Shown: in pieces, positions 1 through 7,140 of the stretch
Layout: each line of letters opens with the position of its first letter
Position numbering within the stretch: position 1 is the stretch's first letter
Origin: Victivallaceae bacterium
GTDB lineage: Bacteria > Verrucomicrobiota > Lentisphaeria > Victivallales > Victivallaceae
Direction: 5' to 3'
DNA: 8,737 nucleotides
Assembly (NCBI GenBank): GCA_028698975.1
Contig: JAQVVK010000089.1
Location: 1-8,737, forward strand
Position numbers and translations under genes: made by a program
Notes under the pieces: model-generated
The model's input: the letters and a program-made list of their open reading frames with translations, nothing else
Told to the model about the DNA's origin: nothing
Database searches by the model: none

Positions 1-366
1 GTCGGCTCCAACCGCAACGGGGCCTATGCGGGAAGCAAGTTCGGCACGCTCGGGCTTACCCAGAGCTTTGCCCTCGAACTGGTGACCGATCACATCAAAG
101 TCAACAGCGTCTGCCCCGGCAACTTCTTTGACGGCCCGCTGTGGTCGGACCCCAATCGCGGACTCTTTGTACAGTATCTGCAAACCGGCAAAGTCCCCGG
201 AGCCAAGACGGTGGCCGATGTCAAGCTGCATTACGAAAAACAAATACCGATGCACCGCGGCTGCTTCCCGGCCGACGTGGCCAATGCGATCATTTACGCG
301 GTCACCCAGTGCTATGAAACCGGTCAGGCGATTCCGGTGACCGGCGGTCAGGTCATGTTGAATTAG
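1..366 (+). CDS. srlD: Sorbitol-6-phosphate 2-dehydrogenase-like SDR (3' part, start outside window)
   Basis: This is the C-terminal half of a short-chain dehydrogenase/reductase, open from base 1; about 121 codons are visible. The NAD(P)-binding N-terminus is missing because the window begins inside the gene. The catalytic Tyr-x-x-x-Lys appears as YAGSK near visible residues 9-13, followed by LTQSFALEL and a PGN turn after the beta-strand KVNSVC. The tail, with RGC followed by a DV pair and then TGQAIPVTGGQVM, resembles E. coli SrlD, which interconverts D-sorbitol 6-phosphate and fructose 6-phosphate. That family assignment is from memory of the SrlD sequence, and a related polyol dehydrogenase is possible. 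It ends 10 bp before folE, and its stop codon region (TTAGAGGT) supplies the folE ribosome binding site. The neighbour folE could suggest a pteridine reductase instead, but the SrlD-like ending argues against that. Confidence 0.8.
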   Translation, partial: VGSNRNGAYAGSKFGTLGLTQSFALELVTDHIKVNSVCPGNFFDGPLWSDPNRGLFVQYLQTGKVPGAKTVADVKLHYEKQIPMHRGCFPADVANAIIYAVTQCYETGQAIPVTGGQVMLN

Positions 367-376
367 AGGTTGTTTC

Positions 377-916
377 ATGAAAGAAGAAATCAGTCGTATC
401 CTTACCGAAATCGGCGAGGATCCGACCCGCGAGGGCTTGGAAAAGACTCCGGAACGGGTTGAAAAAAGTTTGATCTATCTCACCCGGGGCTACCGTCAAA
501 ACATCGACGAGGTAGTCAACGGAGCCTTGTTCGAGGCTGAATCAGACGATATGGTGATCGTCAAGGATATCGAGTTTTTCAGCATGTGCGAGCACCACAT
601 GCTGCCGTTTTTCGGCAAATGCCACGTCGGTTATATCCCCAACGGCAAGATCATCGGAGTGAGCAAAATCGCCCGCATTGTTGACATGTTCGCCCGGCGG
701 CTTCAGGTGCAGGAGCGGTTGACCAAGCAGATTTCCGAAGCGTTGATGAATATTTTAGGCGCGGAGGGGGTCGGCGTGGTTATGGAGGCGCGTCATCTTT
801 GCATGCAAATGCGCGGCGTGGAAAAACAAAATTCGGTGATGACCACCAGTGCCATGCTCGGATCTTTCCGGCGCGAATTGGCGACCCGCAACGAATTCAC
901 CCGTCTGATCCGATGA
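377..916 (+). CDS. folE: GTP cyclohydrolase I
   Basis: FolE converts GTP to 7,8-dihydroneopterin triphosphate and formate, the first step towards folate and other pterins; it is a cytosolic homodecamer in characterised bacteria. The protein has 179 residues, a compact form that lacks the N-terminal extension of the 222-residue E. coli enzyme. The zinc ligands are visible as C71 and H74 in CEHHMLPF and C142 in RHLCMQMRG. Also present are the family blocks DPTREGLEKTPERV (15-28), GYIPNGKIIGVSKIAR (85-100) and RLQVQERLTKQI (108-119). The ATG at 377 is chosen because a GAGGT Shine-Dalgarno lies 7 nt upstream, overlapping the stop of the preceding SDR gene. The stop codon overlaps the start of dtd by 4 bp (ATGA), which suggests coupled translation in one operon. 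All key residues are intact. Confidence 0.97.
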   Translation: MKEEISRILTEIGEDPTREGLEKTPERVEKSLIYLTRGYRQNIDEVVNGALFEAESDDMVIVKDIEFFSMCEHHMLPFFGKCHVGYIPNGKIIGVSKIARIVDMFARRLQVQERLTKQISEALMNILGAEGVGVVMEARHLCMQMRGVEKQNSVMTTSAMLGSFRRELATRNEFTRLIR

Positions 917-1362
917 AAGCGGTGGTACAGCGCGTGACGTCGGCTTCCGTCGAGGTCGACGGCCAAACCATCGGAGCGATCAAACGCGGTTTTTTGGTTT
1001 TGGTCGGGGTTGCGCAAGACGACACCGGCGACGATGTGCGCTACACCGCCGAAAAATGCGCCAAACTTCGGATTTTTGAGGACGCGGCGGGCAAGATGAA
1101 CCTCGCCTTGGCCGATGTTTCAGGAGCAATGCTGATCATCTCGCAATTCACGCTGTTGGGAGATGTCACATCGGGGCGGAGACCGTTCTTCGGCGGGGCC
1201 GCCCGGCCGGAAACGGCGATACCGCTTTACGAAATGTTTATCGACGAAGTGAAAAAACAGGGCGTCACGACCGCTTCCGGCAAGTTCGGTGCCGATATGA
1301 AGGTGTCGCTCTGCAACGACGGCCCGGTGACTATTATAATCGATTCAACGGAACGGAAATGA
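913..1362 (+). CDS. dtd: D-aminoacyl-tRNA deacylase
   Basis: DTD hydrolyses D-amino acids (and glycine mischarged on tRNA-Ala) from tRNA as a chiral proofreading step; it is a cytosolic homodimer. The protein has 149 residues against 145 in E. coli. It begins MKAVVQRVTSASVEVDG, the usual DTD start. The active-site SQFTL block is at 77-81, with T80 in the position of the conserved threonine. The C-terminal Gly-Pro motif is in NDGPVT (135-140), preceded by KFGADMKVSL. A longer in-frame reading begins at 799 inside folE. The ATG at 913 is preferred because the protein then matches the family from residue 1 and the start forms an ATGA overlap with the folE stop. No strong Shine-Dalgarno precedes 913, so translation probably depends on coupling to folE. 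Its own stop overlaps the dxr start in the same ATGA arrangement. Confidence 0.96.
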   Translation: MKAVVQRVTSASVEVDGQTIGAIKRGFLVLVGVAQDDTGDDVRYTAEKCAKLRIFEDAAGKMNLALADVSGAMLIISQFTLLGDVTSGRRPFFGGAARPETAIPLYEMFIDEVKKQGVTTASGKFGADMKVSLCNDGPVTIIIDSTERK

Positions 1363-2507
1363 AAAAAACAAACATCGCCGTTTTAGGTGCGACCGGTTCG
1401 ATCGGCCGCAGCACGGCCCGGGTGCTGGCCGCCGGGCGCGAACGCTTCAATGTGGTGGGTCTGGTGGCGCGCAGCAGCATAAACGAGCTGGCGCGGCAGG
1501 CGGCCGAATTCATGCCGCGCACGGTGATAACCACCGATGAGAACAAATTTGACGAGTTGAAAAAAGCTCTCCCGGCCGGAGTCAACGCCGCCGCCGGAAG
1601 CGACGCGGTGATCGAATTGGTCACTTCGCCCGAGGTTGACACCGTTTTGGTGGCGATCGTCGGCACCGGCGGGCTGGAGCCGACGGTGGCCGCGCTTCGC
1701 GCCGGCAAAAAGGTGGCACTGGCCAGCAAGGAAGTGCTGGTGATGGCAGGCGAGATGATCCGGCGCGAACTTGACGCCGGGCATGGTTCGATCGTGCCGG
1801 TTGACAGCGAGCACTCGGCGATCTATCAATGTCTGGCCGGCCGACACCGAGACGAGGTCGCCAAACTTTGGCTGACCGCCTCGGGCGGGGCGTTCCGCGA
1901 CTGGGATCGCGCCCGGCTGGAAACCGCAACGCTGGCCGACGCGCTCAAACACCCGACTTGGAGCATGGGGCCAAAGGTCACCATCGACTCGGCCAGTTTG
2001 ATGAACAAAGCCTTGGAAATGGTTGAAGCGCGTTGGCTGTTTGACATGCCGGAGGACAAAATTTCCGTGCTTCTGCACCCGCAATCGCTGGTACACTCGA
2101 TGATCGAGTTGTGCGACGGCAGTTTCATCGCCCAGATGTCGCGGCCGGACATGCGCTTTGCCATACAATATGCATTGACCAGTCCGGAGCGGTCGGCCGA
2201 TGGCGGACTGCCCAAGCTGGATTTTTCGACCCTGACCAAACTTGAATTCTGCCGCCCCGACACCAGCAAATACCCGTCACTGGGCTTTGCCCGCATTGCC
2301 ATGCGTCAAGGCGGCACGCTGCCGACCGTGATGAATGCGGCAAACGAGGTGGCGGTCGAGAAATTCCGGCGCGGCGAACTCAAATTCACCGGTATCTGGT
2401 CGGTCATCGAGCGGGTGATGAAGTCGCATCAGGTTATGCCGCAATCGAGCTTTGAAGTCGTGCGGGAAGCCGATGCCTGGGCGCGTCGCACCGCTGCCGC
2501 GCTTTGA
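1359..2507 (+). CDS. dxr: 1-deoxy-D-xylulose 5-phosphate reductoisomerase
   Basis: DXR (IspC) rearranges and reduces 1-deoxy-D-xylulose 5-phosphate to 2-C-methyl-D-erythritol 4-phosphate with NADPH, the first committed step of the MEP isoprenoid route and the fosmidomycin target. The 382-residue length is typical. The N-terminal Rossmann motif GATGSIGRST is at 10-19. The metal-binding acidic residues are D149 and E151 in VDSEHSA, and E220 in KALEMVEA. Substrate-binding blocks are TASGGAFRDW (173-182), HPTWSMGPKVTIDSASLMNK (198-217) and HPQSLVHSMIE (240-250). The usual LANKE loop reads LASKE at 121-125; I regard this as a lineage variant rather than a defect. Translation is probably coupled to dtd through a 4-bp ATGA overlap. 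The stop TGA is part of the TGAGGG that serves as the ribosome binding site of the next gene. Confidence 0.97.
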   Translation: MKKTNIAVLGATGSIGRSTARVLAAGRERFNVVGLVARSSINELARQAAEFMPRTVITTDENKFDELKKALPAGVNAAAGSDAVIELVTSPEVDTVLVAIVGTGGLEPTVAALRAGKKVALASKEVLVMAGEMIRRELDAGHGSIVPVDSEHSAIYQCLAGRHRDEVAKLWLTASGGAFRDWDRARLETATLADALKHPTWSMGPKVTIDSASLMNKALEMVEARWLFDMPEDKISVLLHPQSLVHSMIELCDGSFIAQMSRPDMRFAIQYALTSPERSADGGLPKLDFSTLTKLEFCRPDTSKYPSLGFARIAMRQGGTLPTVMNAANEVAVEKFRRGELKFTGIWSVIERVMKSHQVMPQSSFEVVREADAWARRTAAAL

Positions 2508-2517
2508 GGGATCGATC

Positions 2518-3231
2518 ATGTCCACCACCGCCGCGCTGCAACACTGGCTCAAAAACGAAATGTCCGGCTGGCGAGTTTGGGAGCTGGGCTGGCTCGCATT
2601 TTGTTGTATTTCCATAATCGCGTTGTCGCTGTTGATGGGCGACAACGGGGTCGGCATCACCGCCGCAGTGACCGGTACGCTCTACGCGCTTTTTGCCGGC
2701 AAAGGCAAGATTGGCTGTTACTTTTTTGGCATCATCAATACCGTGACATACGGGTTGATTTCATTCAAGGCGACGCTTTATGGCGAAGTCATGCTCAACT
2801 GGGGCTGGTATCTGCCCATGATGTTTGTCGGGGTGATCTGCTGGCGGCGTCACCTCGATCAGCGGCAAATCATCAATAAGACCGCGCTCTCCGGCCGCGG
2901 CAGATTGATCGCCGCGCTGCTTTCTTTGATCGGCATCGCCGTTTATGCAAACGTGCTTGCGCGTCTTGGCGACACCAGCCCGTGGCTTGACAGCCTCACC
3001 ACGGTTTTATCGGTTACCGCAATGGTGCTCACCGTCAAACGGTGTATTGAGCAATGGCTGCTCTGGACGGTCGTCAATGCGGCCTCGATATACATGTGGT
3101 ATTTGCTTTACCGCACCGGCTCCGGATCGGTGGCCGGCCTGTTGATGTGGTGCATCGCACTGGCCAACGGTATAATCTTTTTTGTGCAATGGAGCAAAGA
3201 GGAGCGATCATGCCGACCAACACCGCCGTAA
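2518..3231 (+). CDS. PnuC-family vitamin transporter (thiamine or nicotinamide riboside)
   Basis: This 237-residue integral membrane protein has about seven hydrophobic segments and belongs to the PnuC family, which moves vitamins across the inner membrane by facilitated diffusion driven by intracellular phosphorylation. Family landmarks are W21-E22 near the N-terminus, the NTVTYGL turn (74-80), YGEVMLNWGWY (88-98), D158 ahead of the long hydrophobic helix, and W180-x2-W183-x3-N187. The ATG at 2518 is chosen over upstream in-frame starts inside dxr because GAGGG lies 7 nt before it. The gene begins 10 bp after dxr and overlaps the thiamine pyrophosphokinase gene by 22 bp. Known PnuT thiamine transporters are commonly paired with thiamine pyrophosphokinase, so thiamine uptake (PnuT) is my preferred inference. 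The WxxWxxxN signature is also described for nicotinamide-riboside PnuC, so the substrate is unsettled. No TPP or NAD riboswitch is seen just upstream. Confidence 0.88.
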   Translation: MSTTAALQHWLKNEMSGWRVWELGWLAFCCISIIALSLLMGDNGVGITAAVTGTLYALFAGKGKIGCYFFGIINTVTYGLISFKATLYGEVMLNWGWYLPMMFVGVICWRRHLDQRQIINKTALSGRGRLIAALLSLIGIAVYANVLARLGDTSPWLDSLTTVLSVTAMVLTVKRCIEQWLLWTVVNAASIYMWYLLYRTGSGSVAGLLMWCIALANGIIFFVQWSKEERSCRPTPP

Positions 3232-3857
3232 TTCTTGCCGACGGCGATTTTCCACGCAACCGGCAAGTGCTGGCGATATTGGAAAAAGCCGACTTCATCG
3301 TCAGCTGCGACGGAGCCACCGCCGCGCTGCTTCGTCACGGCTTCACGCCCGATCTGGTGGCCGGCGATCTCGACAGTCTTTCGCCCGGCCTGAAAAAACG
3401 GTTTTCGGATCGCCTCTTTTACGACAGCGGGCAGGAGGACAACGATCTATGCAAAGCCTTTCATTGCTGTCTGGCCGCCGGGCGGCGCGACATCGTCATC
3501 TTGGGAGCAACCGGCAAACGCGAGGATCACACGCTCGGCAATCTGTCGCTTCTGGCCGATTTCGCCCCGCAGGTTGATTCGATAAAGCTCGTCACCGATT
3601 ACGGAGTGTTTCACGCGGCGACGACGCCGCGAAGTTTTTCGAGCATCCCGGGGCAGCAAATATCGTTGTTTTCGTTTGATTCGAAGCAGGAGATCACTTC
3701 GACCGGGTTGAAATATCCGCTGAAAAAAATGCGCCTCACCCGCTGGTGGCGGGCGACACTCAATGAAGCGCAGGGAAGCTCGTTTTCGCTTGACTTCACA
3801 TCGGGCAGCCCGGTGCTGGTCTTTTGCGCCCACCCCGGCGTCGGCGCAAAGCAATAG
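3210..3857 (+). CDS. thiN: Thiamine pyrophosphokinase
   Basis: The enzyme transfers pyrophosphate from ATP to thiamine to give thiamine pyrophosphate in the cytosol; it acts in salvage of imported or recycled thiamine. The protein has 215 residues, normal for the bacterial family. Visible motifs are CDGA (33-36), GDLDS (52-56, the acidic metal and pyrophosphate site), DNDLCKA (77-83, matching the family D-x-x-D-x-x-KA block) and GATGKREDHTLGN (99-111). The small C-terminal domain carries STGLKYPL (164-171) and LNEA (184-187). The ATG at 3210 is chosen over the in-frame start at 3054 because AGAGGAG lies 5 nt upstream and the protein then begins at the family's usual position. The start lies inside the PnuC-family gene by 22 bp, so the two are probably co-translated. 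This fits a capture-and-phosphorylate pair for thiamine. The gene is the last of the plus-strand run. Confidence 0.93.
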   Translation: MPTNTAVILADGDFPRNRQVLAILEKADFIVSCDGATAALLRHGFTPDLVAGDLDSLSPGLKKRFSDRLFYDSGQEDNDLCKAFHCCLAAGRRDIVILGATGKREDHTLGNLSLLADFAPQVDSIKLVTDYGVFHAATTPRSFSSIPGQQISLFSFDSKQEITSTGLKYPLKKMRLTRWWRATLNEAQGSSFSLDFTSGSPVLVFCAHPGVGAKQ

Positions 3858-3867
3858 CCCGGATTGC
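3823..3867. terminator. Tandem hairpins at the convergent gene end (possible transcription end)
   Basis: A perfect 8-bp inverted repeat, TTTGCGCC (3823-3830) and GGCGCAAA (3843-3850) with a 12-nt loop, lies in the last codons of the thiamine pyrophosphokinase gene. It is followed at once by a 5-bp hairpin, GCAAT (3851-3855) and ATTGC (3863-3867), spanning the stop codon. The kinase gene on the other strand ends 8 bp further on, so both transcripts reach this structure. Neither strand has a long U-tract after the stems, so classic intrinsic termination is doubtful; the structures may instead protect 3' ends. Confidence 0.35.
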
Positions 3868-3875
3868 AAAAACTT

Positions 3876-6800
3876 CTATTCACCGTCGCCGCGAAGATTT
3901 TCCGATTCAAACTTCCCGATAATATTCCTGATCTTTTCTATGGTTATCGGCTTGGTCAGCACCGCGTCAAATACCGACATGTCAAAACTCTCTCCGCCGT
4001 CGACATCGGCGGTGACTGCCGCCACCGGCAACCGGCGATGTTTTTCGCTGTGGCGTATTTTAGCCGTGAGTTCCGCTCCATTCATTCCCGGCATCCAGAG
4101 GTCGGTAAAGAATATATCGACTTTCTCACGTTCAATTATCGCCCACGCTTCGTCGGCATTGCACGCATTAAAAACATTTATCCGGCTGTCCAGCCTTTTC
4201 AGAATGGCCGACATCACTTTACGGTTCATCGTAACATCGTCGGCAACCAAAACCGAAATCTTTCCCGGCGGGGCGATCTTCTCAACGGCCACATCATGTC
4301 TTGCCAAATCGGCCGAGGACGCGGTCGGCACGTTATACAGCTCGACCCGGAATTCAGAACCATGCCCAAGCTTGCTTGTCACCGTCATCTTACCGTCCAT
4401 CTGCTCGATCATGCGTTTACAGATCGCCAGCCCCAACCCGGTGCCATGATGTTCGGCTTGAGTGCCGCGCAAAGCCTTGGCCTGCACAAAGGTCTGAAAT
4501 ATCCGTTTTTGATCTTCGTCCGTGATCCCGATACCGGTATCGATCACGCTGAAACGCAAAACACCGGCCTTATCCGATGTTTCCTGAAAATCGGCCTTGA
4601 TGGTGATTGAACCGGCATCGGTGAACTTTACCGCATTGCCCAGCAAGTTAAACAATATCTGGCGCACCCGCAGTTTGTCGATGCAGACAACCGGGGTGTC
4701 GGGCGGAATGTCCACGATCATGCGAAGTTTCTTCTCCTGACATTTCTGGATAAAAATACCGCTCACCGAATGAATCAATGCCGCAAAATCCACCCCGGTC
4801 GGCGTGAACACCATCTGACCGGCCTCCAGCTTGGAAAGGTCAAGCACATCATTTATCAGAGCCAGAAGCGCATTTCCGGCGTCGGATATGGCGTCGATGT
4901 ATTCGCTTTCGGTTGCTTTGGGCAGCGAACCGGCTTTGAGGAGTTCGGCCAGACCGATCACCGCATTGAGCGGCGTCCTTATTTCGTGGCTCATGCAGGC
5001 CAGAAACATGCTCTTGGCTTTATCGGCCATCTGCGCCTGCCGCAAAGATGCAAAGACTTTGTTTTGATACTGCTTGCGGATCAACATCAACTCAATGCAA
5101 TATGCGATCGAACCGATGAAGTCTTTTTCCGGCGGTGTCAGCTCATGCGGAGTTTGCTCGTAAAGCGCGCTCAAGTACCCCCACAATTTGCCGTTGACCA
5201 AGATGCGGTGCGCGTAGATCGACTGCACGTTGTTTTTGACGATGTTGTCCCGATAGAAATTCAGGCCGGGATGGTTGAGCATTGATTCGCGGGTGGGAAA
5301 CGACACCAGCGGGTAGCTCATAAAATAACTCACCCACTCGTCCATGTCATCACGAGGAAATTTCTGTACCCGGTCGTTGGCCAGCCGTGCGCCTTTGGAA
5401 TACTCTATATCACAGAATGCGGTTGACGAGTCAAAGTCCATCCGCATGATATAGCACCTCGTCGCCTGCAGGTGCTCGCATATTCCCTGAATGGATTTCT
5501 CCAATGCCTGATCCACATCCATTTCCCGCACCAGATTGACCAGACAATCGTTGACCGTCTGCTGGCAGGAAATCGCCGCATCCAGATCGGAAACATCGTA
5601 AAAACTGCTGACCACGCCGCGCACCGCGCCGGAGTCGCGATCCAATATCGGCCGGCTCTCGACCAGATAACTGCGCCCGTTGAACAAATAACGCTCGCGA
5701 GCCGTTTCCCGCGAAGCAAACACTTGACGGACCGGACAAGGCGAACCGCAATTTTCGCACTTCAGAAGCTCCCGGCAACCGAACTCCTGATGGCGGTCGG
5801 GGCGGCCGAAAATCCGGTCGGCGGCCTTGTTGGTCTGCACGATCTCCCCCGTCGTACTGTAAAGCCAAAGCGGGATTGAGATATTATCGAGCAGAGATTG
5901 ATTTTCCTCCTCGACCTGACGCATGTGACGCAGCTGCCGGTCACGGATAGCCGCCAGAGAGATAATCTTGCTCATGGCGGACAACAATTCCTTGTCCGCA
6001 TTGAGAAACACATGCGGCGTATTGTAGTAGATCAGCAGACCACCCAAAAGCTCATCTCCGACGAAAACCGGTATCGCCGCAAAAGACCGGGTATGACAAT
6101 CAGAATGACGATCGATAAATTCACGCATCTCAGTCGCTTCATGAAGATTATCATAAACGATCATCTGATTGTTTTTGAACCGGTCAAGCAGTATCGAATT
6201 CCAAAACTCCTCATGATCGGCAAGCCCATACTCATGCAGCGGCTTCAGATTTTCGTCGGATTCATCATGATACAGCATCAGCCTTTTTTGGGATGAATAA
6301 CTTAAAACGATGATTCGCGAGCAATTCAACTCGGTTCTCAAAGTCTTGGAACTTTTTGCCACCACCCGCGCAAATTCCGATTCGGCGACCGCCTGCGCCA
6401 AGGCCTCGTTGTTTATCCGCTCGGTCCTTATCAGGTTGTTCATATCGGTCACATCAACGCATACGCCCAACATGTAGGGGTGACCGTCGGCGGTCTTGAA
6501 ACACACTTTGAGCGACTTAAACGTCTCCTTGCCGCGACGGTGATAGGATACGTCTTCGTCGTACCGGAATACCTTTCCGGGCGACGCGCACACTTCCCGG
6601 TCATGGTTGCGCAACTGTTGAACGACCTCCTGGTCGAAAATATCTTCATCCGGGTGCTCTATAACACCGGCTTCGTCAAGCTGGTAATAATCGATAAAAT
6701 TGCGGCTGGCGATCTTATAGCGGAAATTATCAAGCGGGTCTTTGATGAATACCTGACACGGTATCAACTCCAGCACCATATTGAAGAAAGACGACTGCCG

Positions 6801-6980
6801 ATCCTCTCCGTTGCTCATGTACGTGGGAGCGTCCGCCGGCGTTTTGCGTTTTACAAGGAGACGTTTTCGCTGAATATACAACTCCAACGCCAAAAGCAGC
6901 GATACCATTGCAAAAAAAATGGCGGCGGTCAAACAGCCCCAGTTCAAGGCTCCCATGTCTGTCGTCAAAAAAACACTCAT
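3876..6980 (-). CDS. Membrane-anchored hybrid sensor histidine kinase (PAS-GAF-PAS-GAF-HisKA-HATPase-REC)
   Basis: This 1034-residue hybrid sensor kinase would autophosphorylate a histidine and pass the phosphate to its own receiver domain. Domains in order: one transmembrane helix at about 12-36 after a very short external N-terminus; a PAS-like domain at about 65-185; GAF at about 200-350; a second PAS at about 357-468 with four clustered cysteines (C402, C408, C411, C415); a second GAF at about 478-635; HisKA with H665 in SHEIRTPLN; HATPase with N782 (NLLGNAVKFTD), the G1 box DTGIGI (814-819) and the G2 box GTGLGL (846-851); and a C-terminal receiver with D914/D915, phospho-acceptor D960 (TDLWMPG), T990 and K1010. 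All catalytic residues are intact. No output domain or neighbouring response regulator is seen, so a phosphotransfer protein or regulator elsewhere is expected. The ATG at 6980 is preferred to the in-frame GTG at 6995 because GGAG (6993-6990) sits 9 nt before it. The signal sensed is unknown and is probably cytoplasmic. Confidence 0.93.
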   Translation of the reverse strand: MSVFLTTDMGALNWGCLTAAIFFAMVSLLLALELYIQRKRLLVKRKTPADAPTYMSNGEDRQSSFFNMVLELIPCQVFIKDPLDNFRYKIASRNFIDYYQLDEAGVIEHPDEDIFDQEVVQQLRNHDREVCASPGKVFRYDEDVSYHRRGKETFKSLKVCFKTADGHPYMLGVCVDVTDMNNLIRTERINNEALAQAVAESEFARVVAKSSKTLRTELNCSRIIVLSYSSQKRLMLYHDESDENLKPLHEYGLADHEEFWNSILLDRFKNNQMIVYDNLHEATEMREFIDRHSDCHTRSFAAIPVFVGDELLGGLLIYYNTPHVFLNADKELLSAMSKIISLAAIRDRQLRHMRQVEEENQSLLDNISIPLWLYSTTGEIVQTNKAADRIFGRPDRHQEFGCRELLKCENCGSPCPVRQVFASRETARERYLFNGRSYLVESRPILDRDSGAVRGVVSSFYDVSDLDAAISCQQTVNDCLVNLVREMDVDQALEKSIQGICEHLQATRCYIMRMDFDSSTAFCDIEYSKGARLANDRVQKFPRDDMDEWVSYFMSYPLVSFPTRESMLNHPGLNFYRDNIVKNNVQSIYAHRILVNGKLWGYLSALYEQTPHELTPPEKDFIGSIAYCIELMLIRKQYQNKVFASLRQAQMADKAKSMFLACMSHEIRTPLNAVIGLAELLKAGSLPKATESEYIDAISDAGNALLALINDVLDLSKLEAGQMVFTPTGVDFAALIHSVSGIFIQKCQEKKLRMIVDIPPDTPVVCIDKLRVRQILFNLLGNAVKFTDAGSITIKADFQETSDKAGVLRFSVIDTGIGITDEDQKRIFQTFVQAKALRGTQAEHHGTGLGLAICKRMIEQMDGKMTVTSKLGHGSEFRVELYNVPTASSADLARHDVAVEKIAPPGKISVLVADDVTMNRKVMSAILKRLDSRINVFNACNADEAWAIIEREKVDIFFTDLWMPGMNGAELTAKIRHSEKHRRLPVAAVTADVDGGESFDMSVFDAVLTKPITIEKIRNIIGKFESENLRGDGE

Positions 6981-6989
6981 TGATCGAAA

Positions 6990-6993
6990 CTCC
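6990..6993 (-). promoter_or_regulatory. Ribosome binding site of the hybrid kinase gene
   Basis: GGAG on the minus strand lies 9 nt before the ATG at 6980. The alternative GTG start at 6995 would overlap this motif, so the site decides in favour of the ATG. Confidence 0.6.
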
Positions 6994-7018
6994 ACTTATT
7001 GGGCGGATTTCTTCTTGC

Positions 7019-7047
7019 AATATGAATACGGCATATCGATTGTACAA
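7019..7047 (-). promoter_or_regulatory. Candidate promoter of the hybrid kinase gene
   Basis: On the minus strand TTGTAC (7047-7042) and CATATT (7024-7019) are separated by 17 bp and resemble sigma-70 -35 and -10 boxes at 3 of 6 and 4 of 6 positions. A start point near 7012 would leave a leader of about 30 nt containing the ribosome binding site. A weaker alternative further upstream is TTGTAA (7199-7194) with TATTTT 17 bp downstream. The surrounding region is AT-rich compared with the genes. Assigned by eye only; the organism's promoter consensus is unknown. Confidence 0.3.
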
Positions 7048-7111
7048 ACATCAGTTTTACATTCAAAAAACAACCGTGTACAATGCAAATCCAAAACACA
7101 ACCCCTAACGC

Positions 7112-7140
7112 CTGCGGCAACATTTTGTCAATTTCCGCAG
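7112..7140. promoter_or_regulatory. Dyad symmetry in the kinase upstream region, possible operator
   Basis: CTGCGG (7112-7117) and CCGCAG (7135-7140) form an inverted repeat with 17 bp between them; the symmetry continues inward by two further pairs after one mismatch. The space between the arms contains a perfect TTGACA on the minus strand (7131-7126), though no good -10 box follows it at 17 bp. It could be an operator or chance symmetry. The rest of the 331-bp gap (6981-7311) holds two TGTACAA copies at 7041-7047 and 7077-7083, the terminator at its right end, and no convincing gene. Confidence 0.25.

Noticed and set aside
1383..2168. A 261-codon open frame antisense to dxr
   Set aside because: dxr is unmistakable on the other strand; the antisense frame is open because of the GC-rich codon pattern and shows no recognisable domain.
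2508..2517. TPP riboswitch before the transporter-kinase pair
   Set aside because: Only 10 bp separate it from dxr, and I saw no CTGAGA-type thi-box core in the preceding sequence.
3054..3209. Upstream in-frame extension of thiamine pyrophosphokinase
   Set aside because: It lies wholly within the PnuC-family gene, adds residues absent from the family, and the ATG at 3210 has a strong AGAGGAG site.
3864..4610. A 248-codon plus-strand frame antisense to the receiver and ATPase domains of the kinase
   Set aside because: It is a mirror of a well-conserved coding region, with no family resemblance and no ribosome binding site that stands out.
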